Under the pieces are notes generated by a model. The model was not told the DNA's origin, did not search any database, and saw only the letters and a program-made list of their open reading frames with translations. Of a DNA stretch of 19,325 bases, positions 14,094 to 19,325 are shown one piece after another. Numbering within the stretch: the stretch's first letter is position 1; every line of letters begins with the position of its first letter. The DNA comes from JBDTDV01 sp039922875 (GTDB lineage: Bacteria; Actinomycetota; Actinomycetes; Actinomycetales; Microbacteriaceae). The position numbers and the translations under genes were made by a program. The stretch spans positions 1 through 19,325 of the forward strand of contig JBDTDV010000039.1 in assembly GCA_039922875.1 (NCBI GenBank), read 5' to 3'.

Positions 14094-14558
14094 GAGCTTC
14101 TTCCTAAGCGATGCGACATGGCCGGTGGCCTTGACGTTGTAGAGCGCGAGGCGGATGCTTCCATCCGGATCGACCACAAAAGTCGACCGCAATACCCCGG
14201 TCACGTTTTTGCCGTACAGCGATTTCTCCCCATATGCCCCATACAGCATATGTACGGCAAGTCCGTCGTCGCTGAGCAGCGGAAAGTTCAACGCATCCTC
14301 GTGCTGGAACTCCCGGAGCCTTGCCGGGCTGTCCTTCGAAATGCCCAGAACCTGGTACCCGGCGGATTTCAGCGAGTTGAGACTGTCGCGGAAATCGCAG
14401 GCTTCGGTCGTGCATCCGGGCGTCATGGCGGCCGGGTAGAAATACACGATCACGTTCTGACCCGTGTAGTCCGCCAGCGAGACGGAACTGCCGTCCTGGT
14501 CGACGAGCGTGAATTGCGGGGCCGGGTCCCCAGGCTGAAGTCTTTTCGTAGCGGTCAT
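14079..14558 (-). CDS. bcp: Thiol peroxidase Bcp (peroxiredoxin Q)
   Basis: Bcp reduces hydrogen peroxide and organic hydroperoxides in the cytoplasm, using thioredoxin as electron donor. From ATG 14558 the protein has 159 residues with a thioredoxin fold. The peroxidatic cysteine is C49 in PAAMTPGCTTEAC, and C54, five residues later, is the resolving cysteine of the atypical two-Cys Bcp group. The family segments GDPAPQFTLVDQDG, GISKDSP and STFVVDPDG are present. The open frame reaches to 14669, but nothing before 14558 is conserved, and a -10-like TACGAT lies six bases upstream of that ATG, so the message may be leaderless. The last residues (LGLVA) and the stop are encoded by the 8-bp array. 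It is divergent from the LacI-type gene. Confidence 0.95.
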   Translation of the reverse strand: MTATKRLQPGDPAPQFTLVDQDGSSVSLADYTGQNVIVYFYPAAMTPGCTTEACDFRDSLNSLKSAGYQVLGISKDSPARLREFQHEDALNFPLLSDDGLAVHMLYGAYGEKSLYGKNVTGVLRSTFVVDPDGSIRLALYNVKATGHVASLRKKLGLVA

Positions 14559-14564
14559 GATCCC

Positions 14565-14570
14565 ATCGTA
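14565..14570 (-). promoter_or_regulatory. Candidate -10 element for leaderless bcp
   Basis: On the - strand TACGAT is followed by six bases and the ATG at 14558. A GGGA in those six bases is only two bases from the ATG and is too close to be a ribosome site. The dyad at 14575-14593 would overlap the upstream part of this promoter. Confidence 0.45.
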
Positions 14571-14574
14571 CAAA

Positions 14575-14593
14575 GCCGCTGGTGCACAGCGGC
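14575..14593. promoter_or_regulatory. Inverted repeat in the bcp-lacI divergent region
   Basis: GCCGCTG and its exact complement CAGCGGC are separated by GTGCA. The dyad is 17 bp upstream of the bcp start and 57 bp upstream of the LacI-type start, so it could serve as an operator for either gene. Its sequence does not resemble the ACCGGTTA operators downstream, so it is probably not bound by the same repressor. Confidence 0.4.
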
Positions 14594-14649
14594 GGGTCGT
14601 GCATCTGTGACTATCGTTGGGACAGCACAATTGCCCGAAGGAGGTCGCT

Positions 14650-15672
14650 TTGACGCGAGTGACGATCAAGGTGCTTGCCGCGAGGCTCGGAATTTCAAAG
14701 GCTTCGGTTTCCTACGCTCTGAATGGACAGCCGGGGGTCAGCGAGGTGACTCGCCAGCGGGTGCTCGACCTGGCTGCAGAACTCGACTGGCGCCCGAGTT
14801 CGGTTGCGCGTGCGCTGTCCCGGTCCAAGGCCGACGCGATCGGGATGGTTCTCAAGCGCGACGCCGGCTTGCTCGGCGCCGAGCCGTACTACATGGGTCT
14901 GCTTGCGGGGGTCGAAGACGTGTTGTCGCATGCCGAGCAGAGTCTTCTGCTGCGGATGGTGGGAACCGGGGATGGTCGGGACCTCGAGGTCTATCGCAGC
15001 TGGAGCGCTGAGCGGCGTGTCGACGGAGTCATCGTGCTTGACCTCGCCGTCGACGATCCACGGCCGGCACTGCTGACCGACCTCGGACTGCCGTTCGTGC
15101 TGCACGGGTTGCACCGGGATCCGAGCAGCGAGTCGACCGTGATCGACGACCAGACCACGGATGCCGCCACGATCGTCGAGCACCTGAGTGCGCTTGGGCA
15201 CCGGAACATCGCCCACGTCACCGGTCCGCTGTTCCTGGCCCATGAGCTCGACCGGCGCGACTCCATTGCCGCCGAGGCGGCATCCCGGGGGATGCGCGCC
15301 ACTTTCCTGGAATGCGATTACACGATGGCCACCGCGGAACGGACCGCGTATCGAATGCTGGCCGAGGATGATGTTCCCACCGCGATCGTGGCCTCCAACG
15401 ATGTGATGGCCCTCGGAATATCCACCGCACTGCGCGCATCCGGTCGTGACGATATCGCCTTGATCAGTTGGGATGATTCGATGATCTGCCAAATCGCCAC
15501 TCCCACCGTCTCCGCGCTGGCAAGGCATCCTGACGAGCAAGGCCGGCGCAGTGCGCGGCTGCTGCTGGACGTCCTCTCCGGCGTCACCAGAGACCAGGAT
15601 GCACCGATCAGGAGCGAGTTGTTCGTGCGCGAGACGAGCCGACCGGCGCAGCCCGGTCGGCACGATCGCTAA
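14650..15672 (+). CDS. LacI-family transcriptional regulator of the adjacent sugar importer
   Basis: LacI-family proteins bind paired operators and release them on binding a sugar. From TTG 14650 the protein has 340 residues: an N-terminal helix-turn-helix and hinge (about 4-58, TIKVLAARLGISKASVSYAL then NGQPGVS), followed by a periplasmic-binding-protein-like effector domain (about 60-330) with DGVIVLDLAVDD, HLSALGHRNIAHVTG and ASNDVMALGI. The longer frame from TTG 14617 has no support. TTG 14650 has AAGGAGG (14638-14644) five bases upstream. The gene precedes a carbohydrate ABC importer on the same strand, with two ACCGGTTA sites in the gap, so it is the likely repressor of that operon. The sugar cannot be read from the sequence. 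Confidence 0.92.
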   Translation: MTRVTIKVLAARLGISKASVSYALNGQPGVSEVTRQRVLDLAAELDWRPSSVARALSRSKADAIGMVLKRDAGLLGAEPYYMGLLAGVEDVLSHAEQSLLLRMVGTGDGRDLEVYRSWSAERRVDGVIVLDLAVDDPRPALLTDLGLPFVLHGLHRDPSSESTVIDDQTTDAATIVEHLSALGHRNIAHVTGPLFLAHELDRRDSIAAEAASRGMRATFLECDYTMATAERTAYRMLAEDDVPTAIVASNDVMALGISTALRASGRDDIALISWDDSMICQIATPTVSALARHPDEQGRRSARLLLDVLSGVTRDQDAPIRSELFVRETSRPAQPGRHDR

Positions 15673-15693
15673 CCGGGCGACGGACGGTTTTTT
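15639..15693 (+). terminator. Hairpin and T-run at the end of the LacI-type gene
   Basis: CCGACCGG (15639-15646) and CCGGTCGG (15653-15660) form a perfect 8-bp stem with a six-base loop inside the last codons. After the stop, AACCG (15671-15675) can pair with CGGTT (15685-15689) directly before a run of six Ts (15688-15693). The second stem is short, so termination efficiency is uncertain. Confidence 0.45.
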
Positions 15694-15703
15694 AGCGGGT
15701 TGC

Positions 15704-15715
15704 TTGACCGGTTAA
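15704..15715. promoter_or_regulatory. LacI-type operator 1 upstream of the sugar importer
   Basis: TTGACCGGTTAA is a near-perfect palindrome (one mismatched pair) with the central CG expected of LacI-family operators. It shares ACCGGTTA with the second site, whose centre is 32 bp downstream, about three helical turns. It lies just upstream of the candidate -35. Confidence 0.6.
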
Positions 15716-15727
15716 CCAAAATGTTAT

Positions 15728-15755
15728 TTGTTTCCTGAACCGGTTAGGTTATGCT
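15728..15755 (+). promoter_or_regulatory. Candidate promoter of the sugar importer operon
   Basis: TTGTTT (15728-15733) and TATGCT (15750-15755) are separated by 16 bp, with three and four of six consensus matches. Transcription would start near 15762, about 100 nt before the binding-protein start. Operator 2 lies entirely within the spacer, an ideal place for repression. Confidence 0.5.
15736..15747. promoter_or_regulatory. LacI-type operator 2 within the promoter spacer
   Basis: TGAACCGGTTAG contains the perfect 8-bp palindrome AACCGGTT. It matches operator 1 in ACCGGTTA and sits between the candidate -35 and -10, so a bound repressor would block RNA polymerase. A third partial copy, TAACCGG, lies at 15670-15676 over the regulator stop codon. 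Confidence 0.6.
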
Positions 15756-15862
15756 CTCTAGAAACCGTGACAACGAGCCGGGATCGGTCATGCTGACCTC
15801 AGACATGGGACCAAGGCTCGTTCTCAACCGAATGCCGAGAAATTGAGAGACAAGGAAGTCAG

Positions 15863-17176
15863 ATGAGTAAAAAGCGCGCGATCCTCGCCGCTGTTTCCGT
15901 CGCAGCCCTCGCGCTGACCACAGCGGGATGCAGTGCCGGCGGTTCATCATCAGGATCGGACGGAGGGGCGACTCTCACGTATTGGGCGAGCAATCAGGGC
16001 ACCAGCATCGCTAACGACAAAGAGGTTCTCACGCCGGTTCTGGACAAGTTCACCAAGGACACCGGGATCAAGGTCAAGCTGGAAGTGATTGGCTGGAATG
16101 ACCTCCAGACCCGCATTCAAACCGCTGTCACCAGCGGACAGGGCCCGGATGTGCTCAATATCGGCAACACCTGGGCCGCGTCTCTCGAGGCAACCGGGGC
16201 ATTCCTGCCCTACGACGACGCCAACATGAAGGCGATCGGAGGAGCCGACAAGTTCGTCGAGACGGCGCTGAAGACCGGTGGCGTGCCGGGTAAGCCGGTC
16301 ACCTCGGTTCCGCTCTACGGGCTCGCGTATGGCCTGTATTACAACAAGCAGATGTTCGCCGATGCCGGCCTGCAGGTGCCGAAGAACTGGGATGAACTCG
16401 TGTCTGCCGCGCAAAAGCTGACCAACCCTGCGGCGGGCACCTACGGCTTCTCCCTAGCAGCCGGCAGCTATACCGAGAATGCTCACTTCGCGTTCATCAA
16501 CGCCGCGCAGAACGGCGCCGAGTTCTTCAACGCGAAGGGCGACCCGACATTCACCGCCGACGGCATCGCCAGCGGAATAAAGCGTTACCTCGACCTGATG
16601 CAGAGCGACAAGGTGGTGAACCCCTCGAACGCGCAGTATGACAATGCGACGAAGACGGTGAACGACTTCGCGACGAAGAAGGTGGCGATGATCCTCAGCC
16701 AAAACAACGCGGACAACAGCATCGTGGCTAACGGCATGACCTCAAGCGAGTACGGGGTGGTGCCATTCCCGGCACCGGCAGATGGCAAGGCCATCGCGAC
16801 CTTCCCGGCCGGTATCAATATTTCGGTCTTCAAGAAGACGAAAAACAAGGATGCCGCGCTCAAGTTCGTCAAATACATGACCAGTGCTGAAACCCAGACG
16901 ACCCTCGGCAAGCCGTATGCGTCACTTCCGGTGCTCAAGGACGCCAAGGCGGTTTTCACCGACAATGCGGAAGAGGCGAAGATGTTCCAGAACATCTACA
17001 ACACCATGTCCAAGCCGCTTCCGCTGGTTCCGGCAGAGGACCAGTTCGAGAACACGGTTGGTAAGGCGATGAACGACATGTTCGCTAAGATCGCCACCGG
17101 CGGCACCGTCTCCGAGGCCGATATCCAGTCGGCGCTGAAGGCCGCCGAGCAGCAGGTCAAGGCCTCAATCGGTTAG
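15863..17176 (+). CDS. Carbohydrate ABC transporter substrate-binding lipoprotein
   Basis: This is the family 1 extracellular solute-binding protein that captures sugar and delivers it to the two permeases encoded next. The 437-residue protein starts with a lipoprotein signal peptide (MSKKR, hydrophobic stretch, lipobox TAGC with Cys23) and a Gly/Ser linker. The mature part begins ATLTYWASNQGTS, and shows the family pattern GPDVLNIGNTWAASLEATGAFLP (split), VPLYGLAYGLYYNKQMFADAGLQVPKNWDEL (split) and the later AALKFVKYMTSAETQ. The start ATG at 15863 has AAGGAAG seven to eight bases upstream. A 10-bp hairpin follows the stop, which may raise its expression over the permeases, a common arrangement in such operons. 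No ATPase gene is in the window; a shared MsmK/MsiK-type ATPase encoded elsewhere is likely. Confidence 0.95.
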   Translation: MSKKRAILAAVSVAALALTTAGCSAGGSSSGSDGGATLTYWASNQGTSIANDKEVLTPVLDKFTKDTGIKVKLEVIGWNDLQTRIQTAVTSGQGPDVLNIGNTWAASLEATGAFLPYDDANMKAIGGADKFVETALKTGGVPGKPVTSVPLYGLAYGLYYNKQMFADAGLQVPKNWDELVSAAQKLTNPAAGTYGFSLAAGSYTENAHFAFINAAQNGAEFFNAKGDPTFTADGIASGIKRYLDLMQSDKVVNPSNAQYDNATKTVNDFATKKVAMILSQNNADNSIVANGMTSSEYGVVPFPAPADGKAIATFPAGINISVFKKTKNKDAALKFVKYMTSAETQTTLGKPYASLPVLKDAKAVFTDNAEEAKMFQNIYNTMSKPLPLVPAEDQFENTVGKAMNDMFAKIATGGTVSEADIQSALKAAEQQVKASIG

Positions 17177-17189
17177 AAATTCGACCATC

Positions 17190-17225
17190 GGGGCGGGCCA
17201 TTGCCGGTTGGCGTCGGCCCGCCCC
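17190..17225 (+). terminator. Hairpin between binding-protein and permease genes
   Basis: GGGGCGGGCC (17190-17199) and its exact complement (17216-17225) form a 10-bp, all-G/C stem. The 16-base loop holds a small inner stem, GCC and GGC around GGTT (17203-17212). No T-run follows. It lies 13 bp after the binding-protein stop, in the 124-bp gap before the permease gene. It may act as a partial terminator or 3' stabiliser that lets more binding protein than permease be made. Confidence 0.65.
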
Positions 17226-17300
17226 ATCCCCCCTGCCGCGGCAGGCTAGACGTCAGATCTGCGGGCCATCCCGCGGAAGTTCGAACAGTGGAAGGCCACG

Positions 17301-18296
17301 ATGTCAGCGACGACAGCCCCGGCGGAACACCCCAGCGTCCGCAAGCCCGCTCCGGTGCGTCCGGCCGGTAGGAGCAAACCGCGACGGGCGCGGTCGAAGG
17401 GCTGGTGGTTGCCGTATGCGCTACTGGCCCCGGCGGTGCTCTTCGAGCTGCTGATCCATGTCATCCCGATGGTCACCGGGGTGTGGATCAGCCTGATCAA
17501 ACTGACCAAGTTCTACATCGCCAACTGGAGCGAAGCTCCGTTCGCGGGACTGGAGAATTACCGGATCGCGCTGGATTTCAATTCCAGCGTCGGCCGGGAA
17601 CTGCTTCAGTCCTTCTTCGTGACCTGCGGATTCACGATCCTGGTCGTCGGGATCTCCTGGGGATTCGGGATGGCGGCAGCGGTCGCGCTGCAGCGCAAGT
17701 TCTGGGGTCGCGGCATCTTCCGCACGCTCTTCCTGGTTCCGTATGCGGTGCCGATGTACGCCGGCATCATCGCCTGGAAATTCATGTTCCAGAAGGACAC
17801 CGGCGCCATCAACCATTTGTTCATCGACCAACTCCAGTGGGGCGACACGAAACCGTTCTGGCTGATCGGCGGCAACGCGTTCGTCGCCATCGTCGTGGTC
17901 GCCATCTGGCGGATGTGGCCGTTCGCCTTCCTGATGTTGATGGCCGGCCTGCAGAGCATTCCGAATGATGTCTATGAGGCATCCGCCGTGGACGGCGCCA
18001 AGCCGCTGCGGCAGTGGCGTAGTATCACGCTGCCGATGCTTCGTCCGGTGAATCTGGTGCTGCTGCTGGTGATGTTCTTATGGACTTTCAACGATTTCAA
18101 TACCCCGTTCGTGCTCTTCGGCAGCACCGCGCAGCCCGCTGCAGCCGATTTGATCTCGTTCCACATCTACAACGCGTCATTCCTGACCTGGAATTTCGGC
18201 TCGGGTGCGGCCATGTCTGTGCTGTTGCTGCTGTTCCTGCTCCTGGTCACCGCTATCTATCTGCTTGTGATCAATCGGAGGTCGCGTCGTGCGTGA
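17301..18296 (+). CDS. Carbohydrate ABC transporter permease, MalF/UgpA-like
   Basis: This is one of two membrane subunits of the importer. The 331-residue protein has a long basic, Pro/Arg/Lys-rich cytoplasmic N-terminus (about 1-35) and six hydrophobic helices, the first at about 36-60. The EAA coupling motif that contacts the ATPase is seen as EASAVDGAKPLRQWRSITLP at about residues 227-246, in the loop before the last helices. The ATG at 17301 has GGAAGG just upstream. The gene overlaps the next permease by 8 bp. It is the MalF-type partner by order and length; the substrate is not evident. Confidence 0.93.
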   Translation: MSATTAPAEHPSVRKPAPVRPAGRSKPRRARSKGWWLPYALLAPAVLFELLIHVIPMVTGVWISLIKLTKFYIANWSEAPFAGLENYRIALDFNSSVGRELLQSFFVTCGFTILVVGISWGFGMAAAVALQRKFWGRGIFRTLFLVPYAVPMYAGIIAWKFMFQKDTGAINHLFIDQLQWGDTKPFWLIGGNAFVAIVVVAIWRMWPFAFLMLMAGLQSIPNDVYEASAVDGAKPLRQWRSITLPMLRPVNLVLLLVMFLWTFNDFNTPFVLFGSTAQPAAADLISFHIYNASFLTWNFGSGAAMSVLLLLFLLLVTAIYLLVINRRSRRA

Positions 18297-19128
18297 AACT
18301 GTCCCGGCAAAAGCATTCCGTATCGTCGTCTTGACGGTGTTGACCGTGTTCACGGTGCTTCCCCTCTACGTGATGGTGGTCTCGTCGCTGAAGTCGCTGC
18401 GCGATGTGCAGGGTGCCTTCACCTGGATTCCGACCGATCTGACCATTCAGCCGTTCATCGACATGTGGTCGACCGTCCCACTGGCCAGCTATTTCGTCAA
18501 CAGTCTGATCGTGGCCGGCGTCGCGACACTGCTGAGCCTGGTCATCGCGGTGTTCGCCGCCTACGCCGTGTCGCGGTACCGGTTCCGTGGTCGGAGCCTC
18601 TTCACGACCACGGTGCTATCGACGCAGATGTTCCCCGGGGTCCTCTTCCTGCTGCCGCTGTTCTTGATCTTTGTGAACATCGATCAGGCTCTCGGGATCC
18701 AGTTGGTCGGCACCCGCCTGGGCCTGATCATCACCTATCTGACGTTCGTGCTGCCGTTCTCGATCTGGATGCTGGCCGGCTACTTCGACGGCATCCCGCG
18801 CGACCTCGACGAGGCCGCGATGGTCGATGGCAGCGGGCCGATGGGAGCACTGTTCCGGGTGATCCTGCCCGCGGCACGCCCCGGCCTGGTAGCCGTGGCC
18901 ATTTACAGCTTCATGACCTCCTGGGGCGAGGTGCTGTTCGCCTCGGTGATGACCACCGATGAAAACCGCACCCTGGCGGTCGGACTGCAGTTGTATTCGA
19001 CCCAGACCAACGTGTACTGGAACCAGATCATGGCGGCGTCACTGGTGGTCAGCGTCCCGGTGGTCGTAGCGTTCCTGCTGCTGCAGCGCAGCTTCGTGGC
19101 CGGCCTGACCGCAGGCGCGATCAAATAG
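18289..19128 (+). CDS. Carbohydrate ABC transporter permease, MalG/UgpE-like
   Basis: This is the second membrane subunit. The 279-residue protein has six hydrophobic helices, the first at about 10-33 (VVLTVLTVFTVLPLYVMVVS). The EAA motif is EAAMVDGSGPMGALFRVILP at about residues 180-199, and the typical MalG-family end (helix then short polar tail) is present. The GTG at 18289 overlaps the previous gene by 8 bp and has GGAGG at 18277-18281 seven bases upstream, so translation is probably coupled. The operon appears to end here, at a hairpin. No ATP-binding subunit follows; the facing gene encodes a sugar phosphate isomerase-like enzyme. Confidence 0.93.
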   Translation: MRETVPAKAFRIVVLTVLTVFTVLPLYVMVVSSLKSLRDVQGAFTWIPTDLTIQPFIDMWSTVPLASYFVNSLIVAGVATLLSLVIAVFAAYAVSRYRFRGRSLFTTTVLSTQMFPGVLFLLPLFLIFVNIDQALGIQLVGTRLGLIITYLTFVLPFSIWMLAGYFDGIPRDLDEAAMVDGSGPMGALFRVILPAARPGLVAVAIYSFMTSWGEVLFASVMTTDENRTLAVGLQLYSTQTNVYWNQIMAASLVVSVPVVVAFLLLQRSFVAGLTAGAIK

Positions 19129-19139
19129 TGCGTGGGCCT

Positions 19140-19158
19140 GCCCGCGGTAGGCGCGGGC
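19140..19158. terminator. Bidirectional hairpin between the importer and the isomerase gene
   Basis: GCCCGCG (19140-19146) and CGCGGGC (19152-19158) form a perfect 7-bp stem with loop GTAGG. It lies 11 bp after the permease stop and 8 bp from the stop of the convergent gene, so it could serve both. There is no T-run on either side. Confidence 0.55.
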
Positions 19159-19166
19159 CGAGCGGG

Positions 19167-19325
19167 CTAGCGCTGGTTGCTGAACGCCGCGTCGAATGAG
19201 CTTTCCGGCGGCGCATAGTTGAACCGCTGCAGTGCCGCCAGCGCCTCGGGTGCGCCGACCAGACGATCCATTCCGGCGTCCTCCCATTCGATGGAGATGG
19301 GGCCGTCGTAACCGATCGCGCTCAG
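19167..19325 (-). CDS. Sugar phosphate isomerase/epimerase, C-terminal part
   Basis: Only the last 52 residues are in the window; the frame runs off the right edge with no start. The segment begins LSAIGYDGPISIEWEDAGMD and then RLVGAPEALAALQRF, which is the typical C-terminus of xylose-isomerase-like TIM-barrel proteins (sugar phosphate isomerase/epimerase, as in inositol or sugar catabolism). The Glu in SIEWED is a probable metal ligand of this fold. The stop TAG is at 19169-19167. Its place next to a LacI-controlled sugar importer suggests a shared pathway, but it is on the opposite strand and so is a separate transcript. Confidence 0.82.
   Translation of the reverse strand: MSAIGYDGPISIEWEDAGMDRLVGAPEALAALQRFNYAPPESSFDAAFSNQR

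Noticed and set aside
14118..15011. A 297-codon + strand open frame covering bcp and the start of the LacI-type gene
   Set aside because: It runs antisense to bcp and out of frame with the regulator, and has no domain.

Overview
This window is high-GC DNA from an actinobacterium. I infer the family Microbacteriaceae or a close relative. Gene order from the left edge to about 13.3 kb (mtrB, lpqB, comF, long-form hpf, secA, an Rv3235-type gene, pdtaS, whiB1) broadly matches the mycobacterial block from Rv3245c to Rv3219. The SAF-domain and CpaE-like genes inserted in it, and the convergent gene pair beside them, are what I would expect in Microbacteriaceae. No rRNA, tRNA, CRISPR, insertion sequence or prophage was seen, and no gene-free stretch exceeds about 250 bases.

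Left block (1-7619, all +): the 3' part of the MtrB sensor kinase overlaps LpqB, the lipoprotein that modulates it. A ComF-type phosphoribosyltransferase, the long ribosome-hibernation factor HPF and the SecA motor follow. A strong 17-bp hairpin and an extended -10 promoter separate hpf from secA. secA converges on an Rv3235-family gene, and their stop codons overlap.

Middle block (7616-13318): the Rv3235-family gene (-), an unnamed 202-residue protein (+), an excisionase-type helix-turn-helix protein (-), then a translationally coupled pair (+) encoding a membrane-anchored SAF-domain protein and a CpaE/ParA-like P-loop protein. PdtaS (+) and WhiB1 (-) converge across a 16-bp tandem array. 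Two identical, perfect DnaA-box 9-mers lie at almost the same distance (centres -43 and -44) upstream of the unnamed gene and the helix-turn-helix gene. Both genes look leaderless.

Right block (13553-19325): a four-helix membrane protein (+) converges on the peroxiredoxin Bcp (-) through an array of seven 8-bp repeats that contains the last codons of bcp. A LacI-family repressor is divergent from bcp and precedes a carbohydrate ABC importer (lipoprotein binding protein and two permeases). Two ACCGGTTA operators 32 bp apart lie between them, one inside the promoter spacer. A bidirectional hairpin separates the importer from the C-terminus of a sugar phosphate isomerase/epimerase (-) that runs off the window.

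The most interesting signals are regulatory: a recurring leaderless layout (a -10-like hexamer, exactly six bases, then the start codon) in five genes, the paired DnaA boxes, interleaved inverted repeats before pdtaS, a 30-bp palindrome inside the CpaE-like gene, and two all-frame-stop tandem arrays at convergent gene ends.
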